A stretch of 51,788 nt of DNA from Chromera velia (taxonomy: Eukaryota; Sar; Chromeraceae), in the NCBI GenBank assembly GCA_018398765.1, contig JAHBMJ010005811.1, forward strand, positions 7,501-59,288, in the 5' to 3' direction. Each line of letters begins with the position of its first letter. Positions within the stretch are counted from its first letter, which is position 1. The position numbers were made by a program, and so were the translations under genes. Shown here piece after piece: positions 1 through 10,474 of this stretch. The notes beneath the pieces are model-generated. The model searched no databases. It was not told the DNA's origin and saw only the letters and a program-made list of their open reading frames with translations.

Positions 1-65
1 TCCTTCTATCTCATCTCTTCTTTTTTTTTGCATCAACCGTACCACAAGGCCCCCTCTGACCCCGT

Positions 66-111
66 CCCCCCTTAAGGTACATTTCAGGGCTGATGTGTAC
101 CTTAAGGGGGG
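66..111. repeat. Perfect inverted repeat / stem-loop
   Basis: Two 16-base arms (66-81 and 96-111) are exact reverse complements (CCCCCCTTAAGGTACA and its complement) separated by a 14-base loop. The arms end in C-runs and G-runs, so the transcript or single strand could form a strong hairpin. I see no gene that it would terminate or regulate; it may be the end of a mobile element. Confidence 0.7.
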
Positions 112-144
112 GGTCCAAAAAATTTTTTTCGTAGTACAAAAAAA

Positions 145-690
145 AGAGGAGTGGGCATCTCTCTGACAGAACGTAGCCGCTTGCCCAGCGTGATACAAAG
201 AGACGCTTGTGGCCAGACTCACCAAAAATCCGAGCACAAAGAGCTCCAGCTCCCCAACGCACACACGAGGAAGCCTTAAAGCCTGCATCCAGACAGACAG
301 TGTGAATAAAATAAGGGCAAGAAAGAAAAAGAAGGATGGGCATCTCTCTGACAGAACGTAACCTCTTGCCGCCCTTGCATACAGAAACTCGCAATCGCAA
401 ACTGACCAGAGAGACGACACAAAAACAACTCTCCTTCCACACGAAGGGCACGAGGGAGCACCAAACCCTGCATCCACGCAGCCAGAATGAAAAGAAGGAT
501 GGGTGAATAGAGGAAGCTATATGGATCATTTCCTGATATGAGTTGACCGACTGAAGCCGCGTTGTACCCAGAGATGCCCAACCCCCAACTGCCTAAAGAG
601 ACGAGACGAACGCAACTCCTTCTGCACACGAGAGGCAAGCGAGAGCTCCAAACTCCTGCATCCATACCGTATGAAGAGGAAGGAAAAAGG
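145..690. repeat. Degenerate tandem repeat, about 180-bp unit, about three copies
   Basis: The block GGCATCTCTCTGACAGAACG occurs at about 153 and again at about 338. A weaker third unit begins near 570. Within each unit the order of sub-motifs is similar: a CTCTTGCC-like box, an AGAGACGA box, a CACACGAG box, then CTGCATCCA. Open frames across this stretch have no recognisable domain and come from the repeat composition, so I do not call a gene here. Confidence 0.6.
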
Positions 691-860
691 GTAAACAGAT
701 GCATCAACGAAGGTCTTTCTGACGTAACAATTAAAACCCCTTGCCCATATAAAGTGTTGTTTAAAAGGAGACGGCAAATCTCAGCCCACCTCAAAAGTGT
801 AGCCACACTACAGCACCGGCGCACGATCCCCAGCGACAGGCCCACAACAAGTGCACTCTA

Positions 861-2860
861 CAGAAAATCTACATAGCAACGTGGAGCTATAACTAAAGGG
901 AATGAAGCGGGATCTTTTAATTTCTTCCTTGCTCTCTGACAGATGCCTCGGCCTGCAAAAGCATATAATCGGATTTCTACTGTACAGCCGAATATTCGGA
1001 TTGGGATGCGTGTATCAGTCAAGCGTGGCAGCCCGCGCGGGCCGGTTGAGGCAGGCCGCGGCACAAACGCACATACGTACCGGCGCGGCGCTGCATGCCA
1101 CGCGCGGCATGCACGCAGACCCGCCGGCCCGGCCTGCCCTAGGTGCATCCTGGTAACTTGGTAGTCAGCCAGAAATAGGGGGGTGGTTACCAGGTTGGCC
1201 GGTAACCTGGCCGGCCGAGTCGTGGCGGCGCCGCGGGCCAACGCCGCGGCCCGATCGACGTCCGTGCGGCCGCTGCGCGGCCTTGGCGCAATGGGGGCTG
1301 CCGCAACCGCGCCCGGCGCGTCAGGCATGCATGTTATTCGCTTGTTATGCGTGCATATGAGTTTCATGCGTGAAAGAAAAACAGTTTTAGGATTCAAAAC
1401 TTTCCGCGTCTTTCGAATGCGGCCAGATTTTTTTTTAATTTTTTTTCTATAATTTTTTTTTCTATATTTTTTTTTAATTTTTTTTTCTAGATTTTTATTT
1501 TCGTTTTTTTTTTTTAATTATATGGCCGGTAAACCGGTAACCTGGCCATTGTTAAAAAATTGGTCTAGCTCAGCCAGGTAACCGGTTACCCGGTAATTAC
1601 CCGGCCATCATGCAACTAGGCGGCCTGCCACTATGCTACAACACTTCCAACCTTCACTCTCATACACTCCGGGCTCTAATTTAAAACCTTTAAAAAAACA
1701 AAAGAATCGCTAAAGATACACTTAAACGATGTCAAATATGTTTAAACTAGTTTAAACTGTTTGTATATTTAAAAAAATTTTGGAGTCGGAATTAGTGTTC
1801 GAGTCGGTCTGGTCCTGTTTTCACATAGTGCCTCGGGGGGCCAGTTAGGGGGTCTGCTAATATTTGATTGATGCACACCATCGGGGGCTTGGGCATGTTT
1901 TATGTGCTGTAATGGGGCGAGGGCTACGGCAACATGCGCAAAGTATACTTTTAGGGACCACGCGCACGTCATATGTATAAAGTAACTCCGAGTTACTTAA
2001 GGGGTACGTATACACAAAGTATATCATAATTATAATTAAGGCATGCGCAATCACGGCTCTATGCAAGTTGCTTGAGGGGCATATTTTGAAACTCGGGCAA
2101 CACCGTGATAGAGACAGAGCCAATCCCTTCCCTAAAAAATGAAAGAATGCATTATGCGAGTGCGTACGGCTGATCTCAGCAGAGCTGAGCTGCCCCCCGA
2201 AGCGATACAGCTAGCTACAGCTGTATCTGGCCGCCTATATACATCATCACAGAGCTTACCGCCCACTATAAAACACCGGTGAAGTTCGACATGCATAGGT
2301 ACGTTAGGAGCTAGAAAGTCACAGCACCGTAAAAACCCTAGGGCGGCTTAGCAATACGACTGGGCCACAGCAATCGATCAGCGAAATACCGAAAAACGAA
2401 CTCCGTGGTGGTATGCTCAAACGGAAGCACGGCGTTGCACAACGATACATGACAAAGAAATGCCGAAGAACAAAACATACCAAAGAATCGCACACGCAGG
2501 AAAGGGAACCAGGAAAGACAATGCTAAATCGAGTACAAAACAGGACGTACAGACGAGTACAAAGTTCAAGCTCAAGCTTCTGTCATTGTCCACAAGAACG
2601 TGAAAAGCTCTCGACATGAAGAGAAAACACGGAGTAGACTCCTCATACAAAATACAAAGAGATCCAAAAAACCGAATAAGCTCTCAAACACATATAAAAA
2701 AGGCCCCACGGATCACAGACGAACATGCTAACACACAAAGAGGGCACATAAAACCAACAAAGAAAACCATATATACCATCAGAATCAAAGTTGACTACCA
2801 CATACATGTATGCAAAAACGAAATGAATCATAAAAAAAAAAAAAACACTCTCACGGTGTA
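861..2860. other. Gene-poor stretch with GC island and T-tracts
   Basis: Bases about 1020-1330 are strongly GC-rich. Bases about 1428-1520 are nearly pure T with short A interruptions. Between and after them (1150-1220 and 1520-1605) there are several GGTAACC/GGTTACC and GGCCGG words in both orientations. From about 1660 the DNA is AT-rich. No frame shows a recognisable protein feature and no RNA gene is apparent. Confidence 0.5.
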
Positions 2861-2865
2861 GACGC

Positions 2866-3237
2866 CTATGCTGCCTGATCAGCCCCTCCCTGCATAAACA
2901 CCTCCCGATCGCGGGAGAGCTGTGTGGACAGCTCCCGCCCCAGGAGAGATGCCGGTTGGAAAAGGCCGCACTGACCCCTGTCATAGAAAGCAGAGGTCAG
3001 GATATTGATCGCCACATACTTTTGCAGCGTGCAGCTTAAAATCTTCCAATACCAATCAGTCAAACGAGACCGCACAGTGTTTATGCTCCCCTCTGATACC
3101 ACACCTGCCCGATTCATTGTAACGGTAATAAGTTCCTTAATAAAGGAGACCGTTTCCTTGTCAGGGTGACCAAACGACTCAAAAACGAGAGGGACAAAAC
3201 GAAGCCCTACCGAACGTACAGCTTCTGGCAGTGCTTA
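2866..3237 (-). pseudogene. C-terminal remnant of a LINE-like reverse transcriptase protein
   Basis: Reading the minus strand from a stop at 3235-3237 gives an open frame of about 120 residues ending at 2866. It contains the segment RFVPLVFESFGHPDKE followed by an Arg/Leu-rich helix and a LSCTLQKYVAINIL-like stretch. From memory of the family, this pattern (a PLVFE..G box then W...LS..LQ) is typical of the end of protist LINE-type polyproteins. The catalytic domain is missing upstream, so this is a truncated fragment. It ends about 790 bp from the recognisable part of the copia element, on the same strand. Confidence 0.5.
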
Positions 3238-4028
3238 TATATGAGTGTTCAGTAGAAATTTTTGATTCAAAAATGATGATCGTAGTCTCATGCTGTAGAA
3301 GTATCTTCTTCTTTATTTGTCTTTTCAGAAATTTTGTTTACTCTGTCGATCATCTGACAGTCGTGTTCTTGAATTCGATATCTTTTGTCATAGTTTTTGT
3401 TGAAGTAGTTATGCTTCCCGTCTTCTAGACTGACGCCCTCACAGCCCTCTGCTACTTCGTCAAGGCGGGTCTCACGCTGTAGGGAAAACTTCACACCATA
3501 GCGGAGACAATAGAGGCGGGAACAGAGCTCTGTATCGATGCTGCCCGACACCGTCTCCACTGGGCATATCCACATAAGTACAAGTTCACTCATGGGAGCA
3601 TACGGGGAAAGCGGTCAGTCGCTCGCATGTTGGCTTGCGTTCTCTGCCTCTCGCTTGTTGCCTTCCTTGCTGCATTTCATTCCCCGGCAGTGTACGATGC
3701 TGCTTCCCTGCAAGGGAGCCAACTAGGGGTCGGCTGCGCACCCAGGTGCCTACTCAGCGTCCGTGGGAGGTGGCAGTGGGAGGCGCCTTGCCTTCCAACT
3801 ACCACACTCGAAGACGGGGGAGCTCTACCAAAATTCAGGACAGGGGGATGAGTTTCAGGCACGAACAGGACAGTCTGGCCCCCAAGATGCCTTCACGAGC
3901 GATTCCGGTGCGGGAAGGCCCCCACGCCTTTCGAAGAGCCAGACCCCTCCCACACAACAGCGGAAGCATACAGAGATGCAGCCCTCGTCTGGACACCCCC
4001 TAAGCTCGTCGGATTCCTTGCCCCTCCT
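3238..4028. other. Unassigned stretch between two retroelement fragments
   Basis: This should hold the copia RNase H domain and 3' LTR if the element were complete. I could not find an RNase H motif in any minus-strand frame, nor a copy of the sequence next to the 5' end of the element. Short frames exist on both strands without recognisable domains. Confidence 0.4.
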
Positions 4029-5118
4029 TTATGGCTTCTTTCCATACCTCGCCAAAACATCATACCATACCCTACGGAAGGGAGAAAGACGCACCCCCCA
4101 ACCCAGGCACCGAATGACGCTGCTGTAGACTTTCTCCAGCGACGGGTCTGTCTCCTCTCCTTCTTGAAGCTCAAGCTCTTTCTCTTTACATGACGACGTC
4201 GCTCCAACGCCTGTCCGATATATTTTGAATTCTCGAAACAGCTTTTCGGTATCCACCCCCTCTAAATACGAGGACATCGACACCTTGCACTGCCCCCTGT
4301 CTTCCTCAAAATCCATCCCTGCATACTTGAATCAGTAGGCACCCATGTCGAGTCTGGACAGCTTCCCGAACTGCATCTCCCCCCGAAGATGCTTTACCAG
4401 TCCATCTACCTGCCCAAAAGCAATCAAACCGAAAACGTCATCAATCCAATTGATAAAAACGTTCTTCCCTCTGTCAATCGCAATCCCCAACTCGACTCTC
4501 TTGTACTCCACTTTCTCAATCGCCCTGACCCACTTGTCGTCGAAAAGTTTAGACGATACGGGTATGCCGTACAGTCCACGCACGACCTCTCTCACCTGCC
4601 CTGGCTGCAGGCTGCGTGCGTATGCTACGATTCTCTCCCACTTCTCTGCAGGCATGTCTGGGTAGGGACAGACATCAGGAATTGGCGGCATCCACTCGGG
4701 CATGCGGGTATACACCCTGTCTCTGTTCGTGTCATCTGACTGAAGGAAAGCGCCCTTCACATCACCAACAAACATCTGCATGAAGGCACAAAGCGAGGGC
4801 CCAGATGACACAAAGAAAAATAAGGCTGGGAACAGGCGTATCGGTGTAGGTATCAAGCTTGCGCTTATCAAGATACCCTTTCCTGAACGCCCTCGCCTTT
4901 GTCTGCCTCTTCTTCTCTGGATTCTCTTTTGTCTTTCCATCTTTCTTTGCCTCTGCCCCTTCTTTTTCTTTCCAAGTGAATCTTGCCCCCAGGTTGATTA
5001 CTGTCAGCCTCTTTGCCTTCGCCTCTTCCTTTTTCACTTCCTTCCCAAACACCTCTTGCCCACAGATATTCAGGAGCCACTCATCTTGCAGAGCGGTGTC
5101 GAACTTTCCCGCTTTCAC
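4029..5118 (-). pseudogene. pol: Copia reverse transcriptase, frameshifted
   Basis: Three minus-strand frames together give a copia reverse transcriptase. The first (5118-4762) starts the domain with an RFTWKEKEG/KARAFRKGY-like segment. The second (to 4332) carries GDVKGAFLQSD, the VVRGLYGIPVSSKLF box and NWIDDVFG, equivalent to the usual YVDD catalytic centre. The third (4316-4029) continues with MDFEEDRGQCKVSMSSYLEG and the RCLGWGVRLS segment that leads towards RNase H. Frame changes fall near 4780 and 4320. RNase H itself is not recognisable beyond 4029. Confidence 0.8.
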
Positions 5119-5148
5119 GTCTTTAGGATCTGTAGGGAGCTGCGTTGA

Positions 5149-6135
5149 TCACTTTTTGAACTCAAGCACTCCCAGTGCCTGAAGCCCCTGAGACCTGACT
5201 GACCCCTCTCCCGACCTTTCTCCACTCTTTCCATCTTCTCCCCCCACAACCTGGTTGTCTTGATTTCGGAGGAGATCAGATCCAAACAGAGAGTCATCGG
5301 GTGGGATTCTATCGGATAGGGCCTCATCTGTGGCTGGCTGCACCCCTTCATTCTCATTTCCATTCTCACCCTCTTGCACCTGACCTGGGAGGGCAACACT
5401 GATGGGAGGGGCGTCATGGGAAACCTGTGTTTCGATCACAGGCGGGAGATGCCCGTCTATGAAGTCGAAATACCTGAGCACCTGCTGCTTTGAAATGGGT
5501 CGCGGTGCTATGCCCTCTGGTCTCCACTTCCCACTTCCACCTCCGACTGGCTGCAGCCACGCAGCGGGAATGGATTTGCCGCGATGCGCCTTCCCGGTCT
5601 GCATCATCGTATGTCGTCGTCCGTTCGCCTCCACAAGAAGACCCGTGTACCTGTGCTAGCTCCCGTCCTGAGTGTTAGATTCACCTCCCCCAGGCCCCGC
5701 GTCGTCTGCACCCCCTGTGCCTTCTGCTCCCCAGACCCCGCCTTGCTGCACCTCTTCTCTCAGACCTACCCCCCCACCTGCCTCAACATCCACCTCCTGG
5801 TTTGGAACCTGCTGAACAGGGATCACTGCTGCTGCGGGAGGAGAGACAGGAAACACAGAGGACTGCGCTCCCATGACTGCAGGTAGACGGACGCCCGGAC
5901 CGTCTGTTGGTGCTGCTCTGCTCGGAAGGGAATGGATCTTTCTCACCATCTTCCACCCCTCAATCGCTCCATCACGGAAAGGGGAGATGAGAAACGGGTG
6001 GGTAGAAAGGGACTGCAAACGCTGCTTCTCCTCATTCCAGTATATGACGGTGGCCACACGATCAGACCACTGGTATAAGAACATACAGAGCTTCCCTGTA
6101 AGGGAGAGATTCTTCCTCCCATGGCAGAGAACCAC
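5149..6135 (-). pseudogene. Copia integrase tail and linker
   Basis: Two minus-strand frames (6135-5656 and 5634-5149) lie between the integrase core and reverse transcriptase. The first contains an SH3-like stretch (VVLCHGRKNLSLTGKLCMFL), as expected for an integrase C-terminal domain. The rest is rich in Gly, Glu, Pro and Gln, typical of the variable linker of copia polyproteins. The assignment rests mainly on position between two recognised domains. Confidence 0.55.
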
Positions 6136-6243
6136 CCAATCCCCTAAGACAAACTTTCTGTCTGGTTTCTTTTGGGTGCGGCGCTCTTCTGGGCTCTTTC
6201 GGTCTTCAGGACTGACGATCTTGTTCCCCTCAATAGCGACTGC

Positions 6244-6950
6244 TTAGCTGACTTTGTGTGCGAATTTGTGTGGTATCTTTATACCCCATCTCCCCCCCTC
6301 AGTCGGGACCAGGCAATGGTCGAGCACCACCCGCACTTGGTTTCGGTGTGTGCGGATAGGTCGCTCAACAAACCCGAGGATGGACTTGATTCCTGTTGCC
6401 AATAGGGCCCGCTCCAACAGAATAGGAGGGGCGAATGAATTGCAAAGGGAGATAAACTTCCCCCCCCGCAGTTCAGGAGCTCCATCTGTCAGGATTTTCT
6501 TTGGCACGACTCCGTAGTACTCGATGAACTCAAGCAGGGAATCTGCAGCTTCGCGACGCCCATGCATCGGAGAGTCGAACTTCTCTCTTGTATGCAGATC
6601 AACAAAGAGGTTACCGAGGGGGAAACCGGTTTCCTCCTCCTCTTCATCTCCAGGAAACCAGGTGTCCAGAAAGACCTCGTCCCCGAATTTCTTCACCTGA
6701 CGCCTCCTGCTTTTTTCCTTCGACGCTGCCCGCAGCGACCGAAGAACTGCTTGCTTCTGCTGGCAGGTACGACACGTGGCCGTAACCTCCGCTGCCATAG
6801 CCTGCGTGACCTGCAGACCTGCATCGGCAAGGGTGAGGCGCCATGCCTCAGCACCCGAATGGATTCCCAACCGCTCATGCCACACCCTCGCTCCCTCAAT
6901 CTCATCGATTCTACGCACCTCACTCTGGATATACAGAGCCTCTTTCTCGA
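6244..6950 (-). pseudogene. Copia integrase (zinc-binding and catalytic core)
   Basis: The minus-strand frame opens with VWHERLGIHSG and CRTCQQKQ, the His/Cys pre-integrase zinc-binding module. The core follows: GDEVFLDTWFPG supplies the first catalytic Asp, ILTDGAPELRG the second, and GFVERPIRTH the Glu of the DDE triad. All three catalytic acids therefore appear present. The frame joins the protease frame through a shift near 6920-6950 and ends at a stop at 6244. Integrase inserts the element's cDNA into chromosomes; this copy is broken as part of the polyprotein. Confidence 0.8.
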
Positions 6951-7640
6951 AACCCCATCAATCACTGTCAAACGATGGGCTTGCCGCCCCAACTGGGAGA
7001 CGGAAGGACTGCCGTTTGGCCCGGGGGCATCGATTCGCACACGGCGGCGCTTGCCGCACATATCAATCACCTCAAAATACGATGCCGTCTCGTTGGTGCG
7101 GTCGATATGCGACACTCTGTCAAACGTGATCAGGGTGGGCACATCGTCATCGGTGAGATACACGTGGATGTTGAATGTGGCGGTGTTCTCATCCTGCATC
7201 CGAACAGTCCCAAGACCATTCACATGGATTATCATGCGCTCGGACGTGGCTTCACCATCTCGATCGCACTTAGCCACCCCGATTTGCGCAGAGAACGGAA
7301 CCTCTCTCATGAGAACTCCCGCTTTCATCATTCTGCTACGATTAGCGAGGTGTCGCTCGGTGCCCGTATCTACCAGTGCTCTTCCACACTCATGGCGGCA
7401 TTCGGAACATTGCATGGACACGCAGTGGGCAGGTCCAAAATCGAACTGTGTGTGTGGGCCAAATTGAATCTCACTCAACACGTCGATCATCCCTGTTGGA
7501 TCTCCACGTAAGTGGTTGGCTTGCCCCCCTTGCTTCCCGGACTTCTTTTTCTTTCTGCATTCTTTGCACCTGCAGGTTGCCTTCCAGTGCCCCACTTTCT
7601 CACAGCAACTGCAACCATTTCCCTCCTTCAGGGAATCATA
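6951..7640 (-). pseudogene. Copia zinc knuckle and aspartic protease
   Basis: At the upstream end the frame reads CSCCEKVGHWKATC, a perfect C-x2-C-x4-H-x4-C nucleocapsid knuckle, followed by a Lys-rich stretch. About 60 residues later comes ALVDTGTERHL, the DTG active site of a retroviral-type aspartic protease. A conserved-looking strand segment (TVRMQDENTATFNIHVYLTD) and ITFDRVS follow, as in copia proteases. The protease would cleave the Gag-Pol polyprotein. Confidence 0.75.
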
Positions 7641-7838
7641 GGTACTCGGATCGCAACCGGGCCGGTCACAACGCCAACACTTTTTACCCCCACCGGACGT
7701 AGACGGCTTCTGTTGGCGGGGGGGAGGCGGCTTCTTCTGGGAACTGTTGTTCTTTCTGTTGGGGTCTTTCCGGGGAATCCTTCCCCCACCAACGTATGCT
7801 GCCAGCTCTTCTTTTACTACAGAGCGGATATCTCCTAC

Positions 7839-8498
7839 CTAGGGAAGTTTCTTGATGCCTCCACGCCTTGGGGCCGACTCATCCCCCTTTGAGGTCTTGC
7901 ACATTTCAACGAGTTTCTGTATGAGGACATCTGGGTCCTTCAGTTGCGCTGAGGTGAGTGATACTGTCCAAACAGCTTGTACAGTGTCGGAGAGGGATTC
8001 CAGCATGGCCTTTGCTCTCTTTTTCATCGGAACATCGGCTTGCAGGTTGGTCGTTCTTTGGACGAGATTGTTGTAATCGTTTACTACCTCGGTTCCCCCT
8101 TTTCGCTGCCTTGCAGCAAATTCCTCCCACTCCCTCTCGACTTGGTCTTTCTGTTTTTCATCACAATCCTCCCCTGCTTTCTTTGCCTCGTCTTGCAATG
8201 CTTTCCTGTATTTTGCGTAATCCACCTGTCCGGGAGAGTTGGTCTTATCGTATTCCCCTGCCTTTCTTTTCTGGAAGACTGTGTTAACCACGACCCCTAC
8301 TCGGGGATGTTGACATAGTGACTGATACAGTTGGTTACACACCCATCGGTCGAGCTTTTCCCCATCCAGGTCAACCTTTCCATCCAGGATAGAGAGGAAT
8401 GCGTCCAACCAAAAAGAAAACACACCGACTTCATTTTTTCCTTTCTCAGGCTTGTCTACGAGAAGAGGAAAAACCAGTTTTCCGTCAGTCGCACTCAT
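7839..8498 (-). pseudogene. gag: Copia Gag capsid-like protein
   Basis: A 219-residue minus-strand frame begins with ATG at 8498 (MSATDGKLVFPLLVD) and ends in a stop at 7839. It is helical and charged, with Trp-rich segments (FSFWLDAFLSILDG, VQAVWTVSLTS) in the arrangement usual for copia Gag capsid regions, where a full-length protein would continue into the zinc knuckle. Here the knuckle lies about 200 bases on in another frame, so Gag is cut off by a frameshift or stop. It starts 42 bases after the probable primer-binding site, as expected for the first gene. Confidence 0.65.
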
Positions 8499-8540
8499 CT
8501 GTGCAGATTGAAGGAATACAGGCGTGGTTGCTTACGTTCG

Positions 8541-8558
8541 CTCTCGCTGGCGACTCCA
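8541..8558 (-). promoter_or_regulatory. Probable tRNA-Trp primer-binding site
   Basis: The plus strand reads CTCTCGCTGGCGACTCCA. The tRNA-Trp in this window (41894-41965) ends CTCTCGCTGGCGTCA and would receive CCA, giving 16 of 18 matches in register, including the terminal CCA. In the element's own orientation the site begins TGG and lies just upstream of gag, where a retrotransposon primer-binding site should be. LTR sequence should therefore begin at about 8559. Another tRNA with the same acceptor end could be the true primer. Confidence 0.55.
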
Positions 8559-9017
8559 GTAACGACTTAGCAGTACTTAGCGTAGTCGGCTCCTAAGGCA
8601 TACTCATCCAGAGTTCACACCTTACAGAAGTTAATACTGTTCACAACAACATGAAGAGACTTCCTCTTTCTTGTGTCTTTGTTCTGTTCGATCCATCTAT
8701 ATCTGTATTATCATCTGTATCAATACAATTAATAATACAGATCCTACGATCGACCGGCATGCATCACTTGACCTAGTGACTGTCTTGCACCTTGCATACT
8801 GCCAGTTGCAACTAAATCAAATCAAATCTGATCTCTAGATGTGGGAAGCCTAGAGTGAACCTGTTCTTGAACGTATTTTTGAACCTAATTCAGGTTTATC
8901 ACTTCAAAGTGAACCTTGAACCTTTTCCCAGCACTAAGATTCCTAAGTGAAGTATTATCACTGTACACGTATTAAATAATTCAATATATTTTATTTTGGA
9001 TTCATTGAACAAAGAAA
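8559..9017. other. Presumed copia LTR and flank, no gene
   Basis: If the primer-binding site is right, this contains the 5' LTR in reverse orientation. A hairpin with 11-base arms (ATCTGTATTAT, 8701-8711, and its complement, 8732-8742) lies inside it. GTGAACCT/GAACCT words repeat between 8860 and 8920. The far LTR edge cannot be fixed because no second LTR is visible. Confidence 0.35.
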
Positions 9018-9248
9018 CTGGGCGACGCACAGTGGTAAAAAAAAAAAAAAACAGATCGACATGTTAAGATTTTTTTTTTTTCTAGTCTGGTAGTCAAAGG
9101 TCCAAGCAAACTTAGCAAAGGTAGGTTTTGTAGTTAGATGTGTTTTTGTTGTATGTTTAGCACTTCCAATAAAATAATAGAAAAAAAAATATAAAAGATT
9201 AGGCTTCTCGAGATTTTTTTTTTTTTAAAATCACTGTGCGTCGCCTAG
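9018..9248. mobile_element. MITE with 17-bp terminal inverted repeats, hAT-like
   Basis: CTGGGCGACGCACAGTG (9018-9034) and the complement of 9232-9248 (CTAGGCGACGCACAGTG) differ at one of 17 bases. They are flanked by CAAAGAAA (9010-9017) and CGAAGAAA (9249-9256), a 7/8-matching 8-bp direct repeat that fits a hAT-type target-site duplication. The 231-bp interior is A- and T-runs with no coding capacity, so it would depend on a transposase encoded elsewhere. Confidence 0.7.
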
Positions 9249-10165
9249 CGAAGAAATCGATCAATTTTTTTACATTTTGCCTAGCATTTTACCGACGTTT
9301 TTCAAATGGGTGCTAGAATAGGTGATAATTGGTTTTAGGCTATGTCAGTGGAGCCCTCGATCAGACATACTTAGAATCATTTCAACCAATAAACTAGCCA
9401 ATAATTTGCAATAAATCCATTAACTTGAATCCCACGCAGTGATCAGTGTCTGTGACCTGCATGACGCAGAACAGAAAGAAATTTGCATCCAACTCCAAAC
9501 GACCCTATAGAAACGACCACAGGTTGATCACACACACGAACACAGTCTGGACCTATGTCAGGACACTCTGCATGGGCATGCATGCATTCATGCAGACGTG
9601 CCCGCTCACACATGCAGACGGATCAATGCACTTCAATGACGTCCCACCCCACACATGCATACGATGGCTCTCATTTCATTCACTCACTCACTCACTGAGC
9701 ATTCACGCAACGCTGCATCGATCCACCCTTCTGGGAGTGGAGATTGCATGTGGAGAGGCATGAAGCTGCATGCCCTTCTTCGATCATTGTGTCAGCAAGG
9801 CACTCATCCGAGTCAGTCCGTGCAAGAAAGAGTAAAGTGGGTGACAGAAAGAAAACGCACACTGATCGAGGAATACTAGACCGCCGGTCGGGCAGGACAG
9901 TTGGGACATCGGTCTGTTCACATGCCTGTTTGTCTGTGGGCCCTGTTCTTGAATGAAATGCGTCTACGCATCAATACAGACTGTCGTTTGTGAGATCGAG
10001 CTGAGTCAACGAATGAACGAGTAAATAAATAAGCAAGCGAAGTGTGGGCAAAGGAAGAGGATGCAAACACAGATGCAGGGACAGATGACGAAGGGGAAGA
10101 GAAGAAATGAATACAAACATCAAGTATTACAGATGGAAGAAAAAGAGAAAGGTAGAAGACCGCAA

Positions 10166-10205
10166 GAAAGAAAAGAAGGAAGGAAGGAAGGAAGGAAGAA
10201 AGAAA
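10166..10205. repeat. GAAG-type microsatellite
   Basis: GAAAGAAAAGAAGGAAGG followed by more GAAGG units forms an imperfect tetranucleotide array of about 40 bases. A complementary CCTT array lies about 250 bases downstream, so the two could pair as an inverted repeat. Confidence 0.8.
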
Positions 10206-10440
10206 GAGGACGAAAAAGACTTAAAAAGCCTGCATGGATACATGCATGTGTCTTTCTCGGTCATGCACATTCAGGAAGCAAGGACGAGCTGCATTGCTCA
10301 TCTGCCTGCCTCCCGTGGATCCTCACTCAGTCTACATCATTTGTTTTCTACCTGCCTGACTGCCTGCCTGCCTGCCCACTTAGTTCCTTGTGATGCTTCT
10401 CTCTCTATCGAGAAAGAAAGAAGACAAGTGCAGCAGAAAG

Positions 10441-10474
10441 GCCCCTTCCTTCCTTCCTTCCTTCCTTCCTTTGC
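10441..10474. repeat. CCTT tetranucleotide microsatellite
   Basis: Six to seven consecutive TTCC/CCTT units form a pyrimidine array in inverse orientation to the GAAG array at 10166-10205. Confidence 0.85.

Larger units (their letters stand above)
4029..8558 (-). mobile_element. Decayed Ty1/copia-type LTR retrotransposon
   Basis: In minus-strand order the region carries a capsid-like Gag, a CCHC zinc knuckle, a DTG protease, a zinc-binding plus catalytic integrase, an integrase tail and linker, and a copia-type reverse transcriptase. Integrase before reverse transcriptase is the diagnostic order for Ty1/copia. The reading frame shifts several times and stops interrupt it, so it cannot be active. 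A probable primer-binding site lies at 8541-8558. No pair of LTRs could be found; the 3' end (RNase H and LTR) appears lost. The limits given are from the primer-binding site to the last recognisable reverse transcriptase codon. Confidence 0.85.

Noticed and set aside
11-845. Minus-strand frames of 172 and 189 residues at the window start
   Set aside because: They run through the degenerate tandem repeat and repeat its composition (Cys, Leu, Ser, Phe-rich). No motif and no splice context.
3288-3593. Minus-strand 101-residue frame as the missing copia RNase H
   Set aside because: No RNase H acidic residues or typical DA-SKSTSG and KQ..VA.SS.EAE motifs could be found in it.
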